Assembly: GCA_016282595.1 (NCBI GenBank)
Contig: JAEEKV010000050.1
Coordinates: forward strand, 1-36,023
DNA from: Lachnospiraceae bacterium
Lineage (GTDB): Bacteria > Bacillota > Clostridia > Lachnospirales > Lachnospiraceae
Length of the DNA stretch: 36,023 nt
Reading direction: 5' to 3'
How positions within the stretch are numbered: position 1 is the stretch's first letter; the number at the start of each line of letters is the position of its first letter. Position numbers and translations under genes: made by a program. Below the pieces are notes generated by a model that worked only from the letters and a program-made list of their open reading frames with translations, was not told where the DNA came from and did no database searches. This document shows, in pieces, positions 16,190-24,207 of this stretch.

Positions 16190-17464
16190 ATGGTTGTAGA
16201 ACTGATTTCAGTCGGAACAGAGATCCTTATGGGAAATATTGTGAATACCAATGCGGCCTATCTGGCAGAGCAGGTTAATTCCATGGGTTTGGTTTGCTAC
16301 TATCAGACCACGGTGGGAGATAATGAGCAGCGCCTGACGGAGACCGTTAAGACCGCCATGGGCAGAGCCAATATCCTGATCCTTTCCGGAGGGTTGGGAC
16401 CTACCAAGGATGATCTGACAAAAGAGGTTTGTGCCAAGGTCTGCGGCAAAGAGCTTGTGGAAGACAAGGCATGGCGCCAGACCATCAAGGAGTATTTTAC
16501 CAAAAGAGGTCTGAAGCTGACGGACAATAACTGGAAGCAGGCCATGGTGCCCGAGGGCTCCATCGTTTTGGACAATCCCAACGGAACGGCACCGGGTATC
16601 ATCATCGAGACGGAGAAGAATACCCTCATCCTTCTGCCGGGACCACCCAATGAACTGATCCCCATGTTCAAGGCAAGCGTAGTACCTTACCTGCAGAAAA
16701 AGCAGGAAGCCATTATGGTATCCCAGACCGTAAAGATCGTGGGTATCGGCGAAAGCGCTGCTGCAGAGATGATCGATGATCTGTATGAAAAGCAGAGCAA
16801 TCCCACCATTGCAACCTACGCCAAGGTAGGGGAGGTTCACCTTCGTGTGACTGCAAAGGCAGAGGATGAAAAGAAGGCCAGAAAGCTATTAAAGCCTGTG
16901 ATCAAGGAACTGAAAAACAGGTTTAATGAACATATCTTTACAACGGATCCGGAGGTAACCCTGGAGCAGTCCATCGTAGATCTTCTGGTGGATAATGCGC
17001 TGACGGTTTCCACTGTGGAGTCCTGCAGCGGAGGACTGGTGGCAGGCAGACTTATTAACGTGCCCGGTGTTTCCGAGGTCTTTAAGATGGGGCATATCAC
17101 CTATTCCAACAAGGCCAAGAGAAAGATCATCGGCGTAAAGCGTTCCACTTTGGAAAAGTACGGTGCAGTCAGCGAGCAGGTGGCAGCAGAGATGGCAAAG
17201 GGAGGCTTTGGCCTTTCCAAAGCGGATGTAACGGTTTCCGTGACGGGTATTGCGGGACCTGACGGCGGCAGCGAAACCAAGCCTGTGGGCCTTGTATATA
17301 TCGGATGCTGCGTCAAAGGCAAAACCACGGTGAAGGAGTATCATTTTTCCGGAAACCGGGCAAAGATCCGGGAGGCTACAGTGGCAGCTGCATTGGTTTT
17401 GATGCGGGAGTGTGTGCTGGAATATATTTCGGAAGTAACCTTTGGCAAAAAAGAGAAACGATAA
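16190..17464 (+). CDS. cinA: CinA: MoaB-like domain plus nicotinamide-nucleotide amidase
   Basis: The protein is 424 aa. The N-terminal MoCF-binding/COG1058 domain (VELISVGTEILMGNIVNTNAAYLA, SGGLGPTKDD) is followed from about residue 260 by the CinA/PncC amidase domain (STVESCSGGLVAGRL, SVTGIAGPDGGS, KPVGLVYIG). The amidase half deamidates NMN in pyridine nucleotide recycling; the N-terminal half is linked to ADP-ribose pyrophosphatase activity in characterised homologues. The ATG at 16190 is chosen because AAAAGGAGG lies directly before it; an ATG at 16166 has no ribosome binding site. Confidence 0.92.
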   Translation: MVVELISVGTEILMGNIVNTNAAYLAEQVNSMGLVCYYQTTVGDNEQRLTETVKTAMGRANILILSGGLGPTKDDLTKEVCAKVCGKELVEDKAWRQTIKEYFTKRGLKLTDNNWKQAMVPEGSIVLDNPNGTAPGIIIETEKNTLILLPGPPNELIPMFKASVVPYLQKKQEAIMVSQTVKIVGIGESAAAEMIDDLYEKQSNPTIATYAKVGEVHLRVTAKAEDEKKARKLLKPVIKELKNRFNEHIFTTDPEVTLEQSIVDLLVDNALTVSTVESCSGGLVAGRLINVPGVSEVFKMGHITYSNKAKRKIIGVKRSTLEKYGAVSEQVAAEMAKGGFGLSKADVTVSVTGIAGPDGGSETKPVGLVYIGCCVKGKTTVKEYHFSGNRAKIREATVAAALVLMRECVLEYISEVTFGKKEKR

Positions 17465-17517
17465 TGTGACTTGCGTGCTACAGGGACAGTTGTCCGTAAA
17501 CAGGATGAAGGTAGTGT

Positions 17518-19380
17518 ATGAGTATGCAGGATGGAAAGTATAACAAAAGAATAGAAGAGATGACTTTGGACGAGCAGATCTGGCATTTGGAGCATCCGGG
17601 ACAGCCCTATGTGCCGCCCCAAAGTAACACCATTTATGCCAGTCCGGAGTACGGCGCTTCGCCGGATATGAAGATGGACCGGGAAGCATCGGAAAATCTG
17701 TATCAGCCCGCAGAGCAGAATACCGCAGGGGGAATCTATCGGACACCTCAGAATGGCGGGGGTACGGTGTATCAGGTACCGGCCCAGGAGAAGGTGGATG
17801 CAGGAGAGCTGGCAACGCCGGAAGAAAAGGCTGCAACCGCAGTGTATGAAGTGGTAGATCATCATACGGAAGAGGATGTATCCGTTCCGGAGGAGAAGGC
17901 TGCAACTGCAGTCTATGAGGTAGTGGATCACCATACGGAAGAAGATGTATCCGTGCCGGAAGAAAAGGCTGCGACTGCCGTCTATGAAGTGGTAGATCAC
18001 CACACGGAAGAGGATGTATCCGTCCCCGAGGAAAAGGCAGTAACTTCGATCTACGGGGCAGTGGATTTGGAAGCACAAAAAGCAGTGGGAACAAAGGCAC
18101 AGCAGCAGAGTGCTCAACCTGCAGGAAACCGGGTTGGCATTGGTGAGCCGCCCATCCCGCCCTATACAAATGGACCGATTGGTGGAGAGATTCCGCCGGA
18201 ACCGTCCGCACCTCAATTTGAAAGTGGAAGCTCTACGGCGGTGAAGGTGATCACGGCCATTGTGTTCCTTTCCCTCATTGCATTGAGCATTTTTGCGGCT
18301 CTGTTTTTATCCAAGAAATTCATGGTAGCCCAAAAGGGCGATCAGCAATATGACGCAGGCTCTGATGATCCCTGGGCGGATATCCTTGGCGGAGATGACA
18401 AAGACAAGGACGAAGAGGACAAGGACGACAAGGGTCAGAGCGAGAAAGAGAAAAAGAAGAAGGAAGAAAAAAAGAAAGAAGACAAGAAGAAGGATCAGGA
18501 GGAAGAGTCCTCCAAAGGATCAGGAAAGGACGAAACCATCGAGGATTACGATTTCGGTAAGGACCGAGAGGAACAATCCGAGGATGAGAAGGCCTCTGAC
18601 GATCAAGCTTCGGAGGAACAGTCTTCTGATGCAGAGTCAGCAGATGATGAAGAGATAGATCCCTTCTTTGAGGATACCGGAACACTTTACCAAAACCATA
18701 GTGCTTCGGAGTTTGAGGGCAAAGAGTATTACGAGGAATTCGTAGATTGCATCGATGAATCTCTTTCCTATAAAGTAAAGCGCAAGTACGCCAAGAAGCT
18801 GGATCTTGAGGAGCGCATCGGTATCACCACTTCCTATGTGCAGCTTAGCGGTGATATTCCCAATCTGGATGAGATCAACGAGCAGCTGGCGTCTTACGGA
18901 GAGTACTACATCAATTACTACATGGAAAACGAGAACGAGATTCGGGAGTACCTGAAGTATTACGGTAATATGAGCTGTCTGGCCAAGACCGTCTGCCATG
19001 TTACCTATACGGATGAGGACATGATCAGCGTGATCTTCGAGGATCAGACCGATGTGCTGGGAACCAAGGGTGTTTATGTGACAAGTGTCAACATCAATCT
19101 GAAAACCGGGACCATCCTGGACAACGGCCAGATCCTGGATCTGCCGGACGATTTCGGTAAGACCTTTAGGGAGAGGAGCCTTAAGCAAAACGGCGAAACC
19201 CCGGGAACGGATCTGTTTTCGGACGAGCAGATCATGACCCTTTTAGATGACACCTCCTCCCTCATCGTATTCTATACGCCTGTTGGGCTGGAGATCGGCT
19301 ACGAATATCAGAAGGGACAAAACAACGGCTGGCTGACCATCTCGCTTCGGGAGTACCAGCAGTATTTAAAGGGACTCTAG
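17518..19380 (+). CDS. single-pass membrane protein with 23-aa tandem repeats and DUF3298-like C-terminal domain
   Basis: The protein is 620 aa and I do not recognise it as a named protein. The N-terminus has no signal peptide and holds three near-identical 23-residue repeats (PEEKAATAVYEVVDHH and seven more residues, from residue 101) and a decayed fourth. One transmembrane helix lies at about 242-264. Next comes a very charged Asp/Glu/Lys segment (about 285-385). The C-terminal domain (about 390-620) has GVYVTSVNINLKTGTIL and a final GLEIGYEYQKGQNNGWLTISLREY, resembling the DUF3298/RsiV-type extracellular domain. The inferred topology is repeats inside, folded domain outside. It follows cinA by 53 bases and ends before a strong terminator. 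Confidence 0.75.
   Translation: MSMQDGKYNKRIEEMTLDEQIWHLEHPGQPYVPPQSNTIYASPEYGASPDMKMDREASENLYQPAEQNTAGGIYRTPQNGGGTVYQVPAQEKVDAGELATPEEKAATAVYEVVDHHTEEDVSVPEEKAATAVYEVVDHHTEEDVSVPEEKAATAVYEVVDHHTEEDVSVPEEKAVTSIYGAVDLEAQKAVGTKAQQQSAQPAGNRVGIGEPPIPPYTNGPIGGEIPPEPSAPQFESGSSTAVKVITAIVFLSLIALSIFAALFLSKKFMVAQKGDQQYDAGSDDPWADILGGDDKDKDEEDKDDKGQSEKEKKKKEEKKKEDKKKDQEEESSKGSGKDETIEDYDFGKDREEQSEDEKASDDQASEEQSSDAESADDEEIDPFFEDTGTLYQNHSASEFEGKEYYEEFVDCIDESLSYKVKRKYAKKLDLEERIGITTSYVQLSGDIPNLDEINEQLASYGEYYINYYMENENEIREYLKYYGNMSCLAKTVCHVTYTDEDMISVIFEDQTDVLGTKGVYVTSVNINLKTGTILDNGQILDLPDDFGKTFRERSLKQNGETPGTDLFSDEQIMTLLDDTSSLIVFYTPVGLEIGYEYQKGQNNGWLTISLREYQQYLKGL
17818..18066 (+). repeat. 69-bp tandem repeat inside the membrane protein gene
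   Basis: Three full units (17818-17886, 17887-17955, 17956-18024) and a shorter diverged fourth (18025 to about 18066). Units keep the protein sequence but differ at synonymous positions (GCAACC/GCAACT/GCGACT), so the repeat is not very recent and the peptide is under selection. Confidence 0.9.
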
Positions 19381-19469
19381 GACCCGGGGCCGGCAAAAGA
19401 GAACCCGGCAGGATCGATCACGGATACCGATGTCGGAACACCAATACCGGAATACTATGCCGGAATTCT

Positions 19470-19495
19470 ATATCGAAATACCATATCGAAATACC
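19470..19495 (+). repeat. 13-bp direct repeat, two tandem copies
   Basis: ATATCGAAATACC occurs at 19470-19482 and 19483-19495. Related ATACC(G) motifs occur just upstream (ATACCG near 19425 and 19444). The 202-base gap 19381-19582 also carries the terminator and promoter listed separately. The role of the short repeats is unknown. Confidence 0.6.
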
Positions 19496-19498
19496 GCG

Positions 19499-19536
19499 AA
19501 AGGGTGTCAAGAAAAAACACTTGACACCCTTTTTTC
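19499..19536 (+). terminator. strong intrinsic terminator after the cinA/membrane protein unit
   Basis: GGGTGTCAAG (19502-19511) pairs perfectly with CTTGACACCC (19520-19529), extended by AAA/TTT to 13 bp and followed by a run of T. The loop is A-rich. Confidence 0.9.
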
Positions 19537-19549
19537 TTTCGTGTATGAT
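19521..19549 (+). promoter_or_regulatory. consensus sigma-A promoter for ylxM-ffh, nested in the terminator
   Basis: TTGACA (19521-19526), 17-base spacer, TATGAT (19544-19549). The -35 box is part of the 3' arm of the terminator hairpin and the T tract is the spacer. The ylxM start codon follows 34 bases after the -10 box. Confidence 0.85.
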
Positions 19550-19582
19550 AGCAAAGGTGCCTTGTTTGACCGGAGGTTGTCT

Positions 19583-19918
19583 ATGGATCAAATAGTTGAA
19601 AAAGGACTGTTATACGATTATTACGGAAAGCTTCTGACAAAGAGACAGCAGCAGATCTATGAGGACGCGGTTTCCAATGATCTGTCCCTTTCGGAGTTGG
19701 CGGACGCTTACGAAATCTCCAGACAGGGAGTACACGATTTGCTGAAGCGCTGTGACAAGACACTGGCAGAGTATGAAGAAAAGCTCGGTTGTATCAAAAG
19801 AGACAGAGAGATCATTAAGATTGCTGACAGACTGAAAAACGAGGCAAAGACCTTATCCCCTTCCGAAATAAGTGGGATGGCAGATGAGATCCTCAGGTGT
19901 ATGAAGGAAGAAGCCTGA
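19583..19918 (+). CDS. ylxM: YlxM/p13-like helix-turn-helix protein, SRP-associated
   Basis: The protein is 111 aa. It has a sigma-70 region-4-like helix-turn-helix: LLYDYYGKLLTKRQQQIYE, LSLSELADAYEISRQGVHDLLKR. The family sits upstream of ffh in Firmicutes, and studied members bind SRP components and modulate SRP GTPase activity. The ATG at 19583 is chosen because CGGAGG lies 6 bases before it and it follows the promoter; an ATG at 19430 would place coding sequence across the terminator. The gap to ffh is 36 bases. Confidence 0.9.
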   Translation: MDQIVEKGLLYDYYGKLLTKRQQQIYEDAVSNDLSLSELADAYEISRQGVHDLLKRCDKTLAEYEEKLGCIKRDREIIKIADRLKNEAKTLSPSEISGMADEILRCMKEEA

Positions 19919-19954
19919 CAGAAGCCCGGGACAGTCTTTTCATAGGAGTATTTC

Positions 19955-21355
19955 ATGGCATTTGAAAGCCTGACAGAAAAACTTCAAAATGTATTTAAGA
20001 ATCTTCGCGGTAAAGGGAAGCTGACGGAAGCAGATGTCAAAAGTGCAATGAAGGAAGTTAAAATGGCACTTTTGGAAGCGGACGTTAACTTCAAGGTAGT
20101 TAAGAACTTTGTTAAGACCGTGGAAGAGAGAGCCGTAGGCCAGGACGTTATGAGCGGCCTGAACCCCGGTCAGATGGTGATCAAGATCGTTAACGAAGAA
20201 CTTGTGAGCCTCATGGGCGGCGAGGGAGCCGAGATCCAATTGCAGCCCGGAAAAGCCATCACCGTTTTGATGATGTGCGGTCTCCAGGGTGCCGGTAAGA
20301 CCACCACCACGGCAAAGCTGGCAGGAAAGTTCAAGGTAAAGGGTAAGAAATGCCTGCTGGTAGCCTGCGATGTCTATCGTCCCGCAGCCATCAAACAGCT
20401 GCAGGTCAACGGCGAAAAGCAGGGGGTTGAGGTCTTTTCCATGGGTGATCAGCATTCCCCCGTGGATATCGCCAAGGCAGCCATTGAGCACGCCAAAAAG
20501 AACGGACATAATCTGGTAATCCTGGATACCGCAGGACGCCTGCATATCGATGAAGCCATGATGGAAGAGCTTCACGCCATCAAGGAAAACGTAGAAGTCC
20601 ATCAGACCATCCTGGTTGTGGATGTGATGACCGGTCAGGACGCGGTCAATGTGGCCAAGCAGTTTGACGAAAAGGTGGGCATCGACGGTGTGATCCTTTC
20701 CAAGATGGACGGCGACTCCAGAGGTGGTGCAGCCCTTTCCGTTAAAGCCGTAACAGGCAAGCCCATTTTCTTTGCAGGTATGGGAGAGAAGCTTTCGGAT
20801 CTGGAGCAGTTCTATCCGGACCGTATGGCAAACCGGATCCTGGGAATGGGTGATGTACTGACTCTCATTGAGAAGGCCCAGGAAAACATCGATATTTCCG
20901 AAGAGAAAGAAAAAGAGATGACGGACCGGATGAAAAAGGGCCGGTTCGATTTTGAGGATTACCTTGAGAGCATGAAGCAGATGAAGAAAATGGGAGGTCT
21001 GGCTTCGATCCTTTCCATGATGCCCGGTATGGGTATCAACGCTGCTGAGCTTGAAGGGGCCATCGATGAAAAGCAGATGGCAAGAATGGAAGCCATTGTG
21101 CTGTCCATGACAGCAGAGGAGCGAAAGAATCCCAAGCTTCTCAATCCTTCCCGCAAGCACAGAATTGCCAAAGGTGCGGGAGTGGATATTGCAGTTGTTA
21201 ACAGATTCATCAAGCAGTTCGAACAGAGCCAGAAGATGATGAAGTCCCTGCCCGGTATGATGGGCGGCGGCAAAAAAGGAAGACGCGGCGGCTTCCCTGG
21301 AATGGGAGGCATGGGCGGCCTCGGCGGTATGAAACGCGGCGGTTTTCCCTTCTAA
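19955..21355 (+). CDS. ffh: signal recognition particle protein Ffh (SRP54)
   Basis: The protein is 466 aa. This GTPase binds signal sequences and SRP RNA and delivers ribosomes to FtsY at the membrane. The N domain (1-90) is followed by the G domain with P-loop GLQGAGKTT (about 109-117), DVYRPAA, DTAGR and SKMDGD. The M domain starts near residue 325 and ends in the usual Met/Gly-rich tail (GMMGGGKKGRRGG ... GMGGMGGLGGM). AGGAG precedes the ATG. The SRP RNA gene is not in this window. Confidence 0.96.
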   Translation: MAFESLTEKLQNVFKNLRGKGKLTEADVKSAMKEVKMALLEADVNFKVVKNFVKTVEERAVGQDVMSGLNPGQMVIKIVNEELVSLMGGEGAEIQLQPGKAITVLMMCGLQGAGKTTTTAKLAGKFKVKGKKCLLVACDVYRPAAIKQLQVNGEKQGVEVFSMGDQHSPVDIAKAAIEHAKKNGHNLVILDTAGRLHIDEAMMEELHAIKENVEVHQTILVVDVMTGQDAVNVAKQFDEKVGIDGVILSKMDGDSRGGAALSVKAVTGKPIFFAGMGEKLSDLEQFYPDRMANRILGMGDVLTLIEKAQENIDISEEKEKEMTDRMKKGRFDFEDYLESMKQMKKMGGLASILSMMPGMGINAAELEGAIDEKQMARMEAIVLSMTAEERKNPKLLNPSRKHRIAKGAGVDIAVVNRFIKQFEQSQKMMKSLPGMMGGGKKGRRGGFPGMGGMGGLGGMKRGGFPF

Positions 21356-21430
21356 CTTTGATATGCAGTTCAGTAATGACTGGATGTATAGATACTAATA
21401 AAATTTTTAATTTTTTGGAGGTAAAAAGAA

Positions 21431-21667
21431 ATGGTAAAGATCAGACTGAAAAGAATGGGACAGAAGAAATCCCCCTTCTATCGTATTGTTGTAGCAGACG
21501 GTAGAGCACCCAGAGACGGAAGATTCATCGAGGAGATCGGTTACTACGATCCCAATCAGGAGCCTTCTGTTGTTAAGGTTAACGAGGAAGCAGCTAAGAA
21601 ATGGCTTGCTACCGGTGCACAGCCTACAGACGTTGTAGCAAAATTATTCAAGCAGGCGGGAATCTGA
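21431..21667 (+). CDS. rpsP: 30S ribosomal protein S16
   Basis: The protein is 78 aa. [31 protein letters not shown] is diagnostic except for minor changes, and length is normal. A strong TTTTTTGGAGG site precedes the ATG. The 75-base gap after ffh is AT-rich near its end (ACTAATAAAATTTTTAA) and might hold an extra promoter, but no clear -35/-10 pair is seen. It sits in the typical ffh-rpsP-khpA-rimM-trmD order. Confidence 0.96.
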   Translation: MVKIRLKRMGQKKSPFYRIVVADGRAPRDGRFIEEIGYYDPNQEPSVVKVNEEAAKKWLATGAQPTDVVAKLFKQAGI

Positions 21668-21704
21668 TCACATCAAAACTGTTCGCAGTTCGGAGGACAA
21701 GAGT

Positions 21705-21935
21705 ATGAAAGAATTGGTAGAAGTAATTGCCAAGGCGCTTGTCGATCATCCCGATGAAGTCAATGTAACCGAAAAAGAAGACGGAAGAGACGTAACCATC
21801 GAATTGAGGGTTGCTCCTTCTGATATGGGAAAAGTGATCGGAAAACAGGGCAGGATCGCTAAGGCTATCAGAAGCGTAGTGAAGGCTGCCTCTCTGGAAT
21901 CAGGTAAGTTTGTGGATGTCCAGATTATAGAGTAA
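21705..21935 (+). CDS. khpA: KhpA RNA-binding KH-domain protein
   Basis: The protein is 76 aa, a single type-II KH domain with the GxxG loop in GKVIGKQGRIAKAIRSVV. KhpA pairs with KhpB (Jag/EloR) in Firmicutes and binds many transcripts, affecting cell elongation and division. It has a GGAGG site and lies between rpsP and rimM, as in other Firmicutes. The ylqD gene that follows it in B. subtilis is absent. Confidence 0.93.
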   Translation: MKELVEVIAKALVDHPDEVNVTEKEDGRDVTIELRVAPSDMGKVIGKQGRIAKAIRSVVKAASLESGKFVDVQIIE

Positions 21936-21955
21936 GCTAAGGCAAACAAAATGTC

Positions 21956-21979
21956 AGGGGCACCTTTTGGTGTCCCTTT
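21956..21979 (+). terminator. short hairpin between khpA and rimM (attenuator or partial terminator)
   Basis: GGGGCACC (21957-21964), loop TTTT, GGTGTCCC (21969-21976), one G-T wobble, followed by only three T. The short U tract suggests partial termination that would lower rimM-trmD relative to rpsP-khpA. Confidence 0.55.
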
Positions 21980-22000
21980 CCGATATTTCAGAGGATGTAT

Positions 22001-22546
22001 ATGCAAAACAGCAACACAGATAAAAAGCAGGAACTTGAAAAGGACTATGTTTGCGTGGGTGTTTTGACAAAGCCCCACGGCGTCAAGGGCGCAGTGAAGG
22101 TCTTTCCCATGACGGATGACGTAAAGCGCTTTAAAAAGGGTCAGGAGTTTTTGCTAAGGGGAAGAAAACAGACCATTCCGGTGAAGGTGGAAACCGTTCA
22201 GTTTTTTAAGCAGATGGTGATCCTGAAGTTTGAAGGCATCAATACGCCGGAGGAGATCGAAACCTACCGCGAGGCAGAGCTTTTGGTGGATAAAGAGCAC
22301 AGAGTGGGTCTGAAACGGGATGAGTATTTCATTTCCGACATCATCGGCCTTGAGGTGGTATCCGACGAAGGAGAGCCCATCGGACAGGTGACGGATGTAC
22401 TGACCACCGGAGCCAACGAGGTACTGGTGATTGAATCGGAAGATGGACGGGAGTATTTATTTCCCTCCATTAAAGAGTGCATTCTGGGAATTGACCCGGA
22501 GGCCGGAAAGGTTACGGCACACATCATGCCGGGACTCATGGATTGA
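22001..22546 (+). CDS. rimM: 16S rRNA processing protein RimM
   Basis: The protein is 181 aa. RimM binds S19 and helps mature the 30S head. The N-terminal part shows CVGVLTKPHGVKGAVKVFPMTDD, and the C-terminal PRC-barrel part shows DIIGLEVVSDEGEPIGQVTDVLTTGANEVLVI. The ATG at 22001 is chosen because GAGG lies 6 bases before it; the ATG at 21995 directly abuts that site. It is followed 34 bases later by trmD. Confidence 0.93.
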   Translation: MQNSNTDKKQELEKDYVCVGVLTKPHGVKGAVKVFPMTDDVKRFKKGQEFLLRGRKQTIPVKVETVQFFKQMVILKFEGINTPEEIETYREAELLVDKEHRVGLKRDEYFISDIIGLEVVSDEGEPIGQVTDVLTTGANEVLVIESEDGREYLFPSIKECILGIDPEAGKVTAHIMPGLMD

Positions 22547-22580
22547 TACTTGCAGGAGGCTATGAGCAGGAGCAGGTTAT

Positions 22581-23429
22581 ATGAAATTTGAGATTTTGAC
22601 ATTGTTTCCGGAGATGATCATGGACAGTCTTCGCACCAGCATTTTGGGGCGGGCCATGGAAAAAGGCATCATTTCGGCAAAGGCCGTAAACATCCGGGAC
22701 TATGCTGACAATAAACATCACAGCGTGGATGACTATACCTATGGGGGCGGTGCCGGGATGCTGATGCAGGCCCAGCCTGTCTATGACTGTATCCATGCGG
22801 TGCTGACAGAGGATGCAGAGAAGATCGAAGAGGAGACGGAAAAATCCGTCCGGGACATTCTCAAGGAACGAAAGCAAACCCGCGTTATCTACGTAACGCC
22901 CCAGGGCCGGGTATTCGACCAGGCCATGGCAGAGGAGTTTTCCAAGGCGGAGGAATTGATCTTTCTTTGCGGCCACTATGAGGGCATTGACGAAAGGGTG
23001 CTGGAGGAGACGGTGACGGACTATGTTTCCATCGGTGACTATGTCCTTACGGGAGGAGAGCTTCCGGCGCTTGTGATGATCGACGCCATTTCCCGTCTGA
23101 TCCCGGGGGTTCTGGGCAGCGAGGAAAGCGCACCCGGAGATTCCTTCCAAAACGGACTTTTGGAGTATCCTCAGTATTCCCGTCCGGCGGTATGGCACGG
23201 CAAGGAAGTTCCGAAGATCCTGCTTTCCGGGGATCACGCCAAGGTGGATGCCTGGAGGTTGGAGCAGTCCATTGAGCGTACCAGGGAAAGAAGACCGGAT
23301 CTGTTTGCAGCCTGGGAGGCTGCGGAGCAGGAGCGGATTGAGAGGGAAAAGGCAGAAAAGCTGCGGCTGAAGGAAGAGAGACGCAGATTAAGGGAGTTAA
23401 ACGATGATAGGAGCCAGGGAACTGTGTAA
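22581..23429 (+). CDS. trmD: tRNA (guanine37-N1)-methyltransferase TrmD
   Basis: The protein is 282 aa. It methylates G37 of tRNAs reading CNN codons, preventing +1 frameshifts, using the SPOUT trefoil knot. MKFEILTLFPEM, VDDYTYGGGAGMLM, FLCGHYEGIDERV, SIGDYVLTGGELPALVM and DSFQNGLLEYPQYSRP are all present. The C-terminus runs about 35 residues past the usual end in an Arg/Glu/Lys-rich helix (EQERIEREKAEKLRLKEER), and this tail overlaps the natA start by 26 bases. The overlap suggests translational coupling. Confidence 0.95.
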   Translation: MKFEILTLFPEMIMDSLRTSILGRAMEKGIISAKAVNIRDYADNKHHSVDDYTYGGGAGMLMQAQPVYDCIHAVLTEDAEKIEEETEKSVRDILKERKQTRVIYVTPQGRVFDQAMAEEFSKAEELIFLCGHYEGIDERVLEETVTDYVSIGDYVLTGGELPALVMIDAISRLIPGVLGSEESAPGDSFQNGLLEYPQYSRPAVWHGKEVPKILLSGDHAKVDAWRLEQSIERTRERRPDLFAAWEAAEQERIEREKAEKLRLKEERRRLRELNDDRSQGTV

Positions 23430-24207
23430 GCAGTTTGAACGAAATGTCCTGACAGAGGAAGAGAAAAAGGGACGTCGGAAAAAGAGCAAAAAGGAAACCT
23501 TTTATGCGGTGGATCATATCTCCTTTGAGGTACAGGAAGGGGAGATCCTGGGGATCCTGGGTCCTAACGGTGCAGGAAAAACCACCCTCCTTCGTATGCT
23601 GGGTTCTTTGATGCAGCCCACCAGCGGATCTGTGTATATCAAGGACAAGGATGGGAATCTTATCACCGATCCCGTGGAGCAAAAGCGAAACATCGGCTAT
23701 CTGTCCGGTAATACCAAGCTTTATCACAGATTAAGTGTCAGGGAGATGCTCATGGGCATGGCCCAGATCTACGGCATTGAAAAAGCAGCCGCCGAGGAGC
23801 GCATTGAGAAGATCAGCTCCATTCTGGATATGGACAGCTTTCTGGATAACCGCATTGAGCGGCTTTCCACAGGACAGACGCAGAGGGCTTCTATTTCCCG
23901 TACCCTGATTCACAGTCCGGGGATCTACATTTTTGACGAGCCTACCCTGGGACTGGATATCCTCAGTGCCGATGCCATCGTATCCTTTATGAAAAGCCAG
24001 AAGGAAGAGGGCAAGAGCGTTTTATACTCCACCCATTATCTGGAGGAGGCTCAGTTTTTGTGTGACCGTATCATCATGATGGGAAGCGGACGCATCATCT
24101 GCGAGGGAACCCCTAAGGAGATCATGGAAAAGTTAGCAGCAGATAACCTCCGCGAAGCCTTCCACAAGGTGATGAAGCCGGATGAGAACAGGGGGGCAGA
24201 GCAGTGA
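23404..24207 (+). CDS. natA: ABC transporter ATP-binding protein, NatA type
   Basis: The protein is 267 aa. Walker A is GPNGAGKTT (53-61), the signature is LSTGQ (154-158, a variant of LSGGQ), Walker B is IYIFDEP (174-180), and the switch His lies in YSTHYLEEAQ. A basic insertion (residues about 14-31, EEEKKGRRKKSKK) interrupts the first strand pair. It pairs with the permease that follows by GTGA overlap, making a NatAB-like exporter; Na+ export is the family precedent, and the real substrate is unknown. The cassette sits between trmD and rplS, which are normally adjacent. Confidence 0.9.
   Translation: MIGARELCKQFERNVLTEEEKKGRRKKSKKETFYAVDHISFEVQEGEILGILGPNGAGKTTLLRMLGSLMQPTSGSVYIKDKDGNLITDPVEQKRNIGYLSGNTKLYHRLSVREMLMGMAQIYGIEKAAAEERIEKISSILDMDSFLDNRIERLSTGQTQRASISRTLIHSPGIYIFDEPTLGLDILSADAIVSFMKSQKEEGKSVLYSTHYLEEAQFLCDRIIMMGSGRIICEGTPKEIMEKLAADNLREAFHKVMKPDENRGAEQ

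Noticed and set aside
17818-18066. CRISPR array
   Set aside because: The repeats are 69 bp, contiguous without spacers, in frame, and differ at synonymous positions; a protein repeat.
16889-18211. 440-aa and 291-aa minus-strand frames opposite cinA and the repeat protein
   Set aside because: They mirror the 69-bp repeat and the cinA coding sequence, have no plausible starts, and show composition typical of antisense translation.
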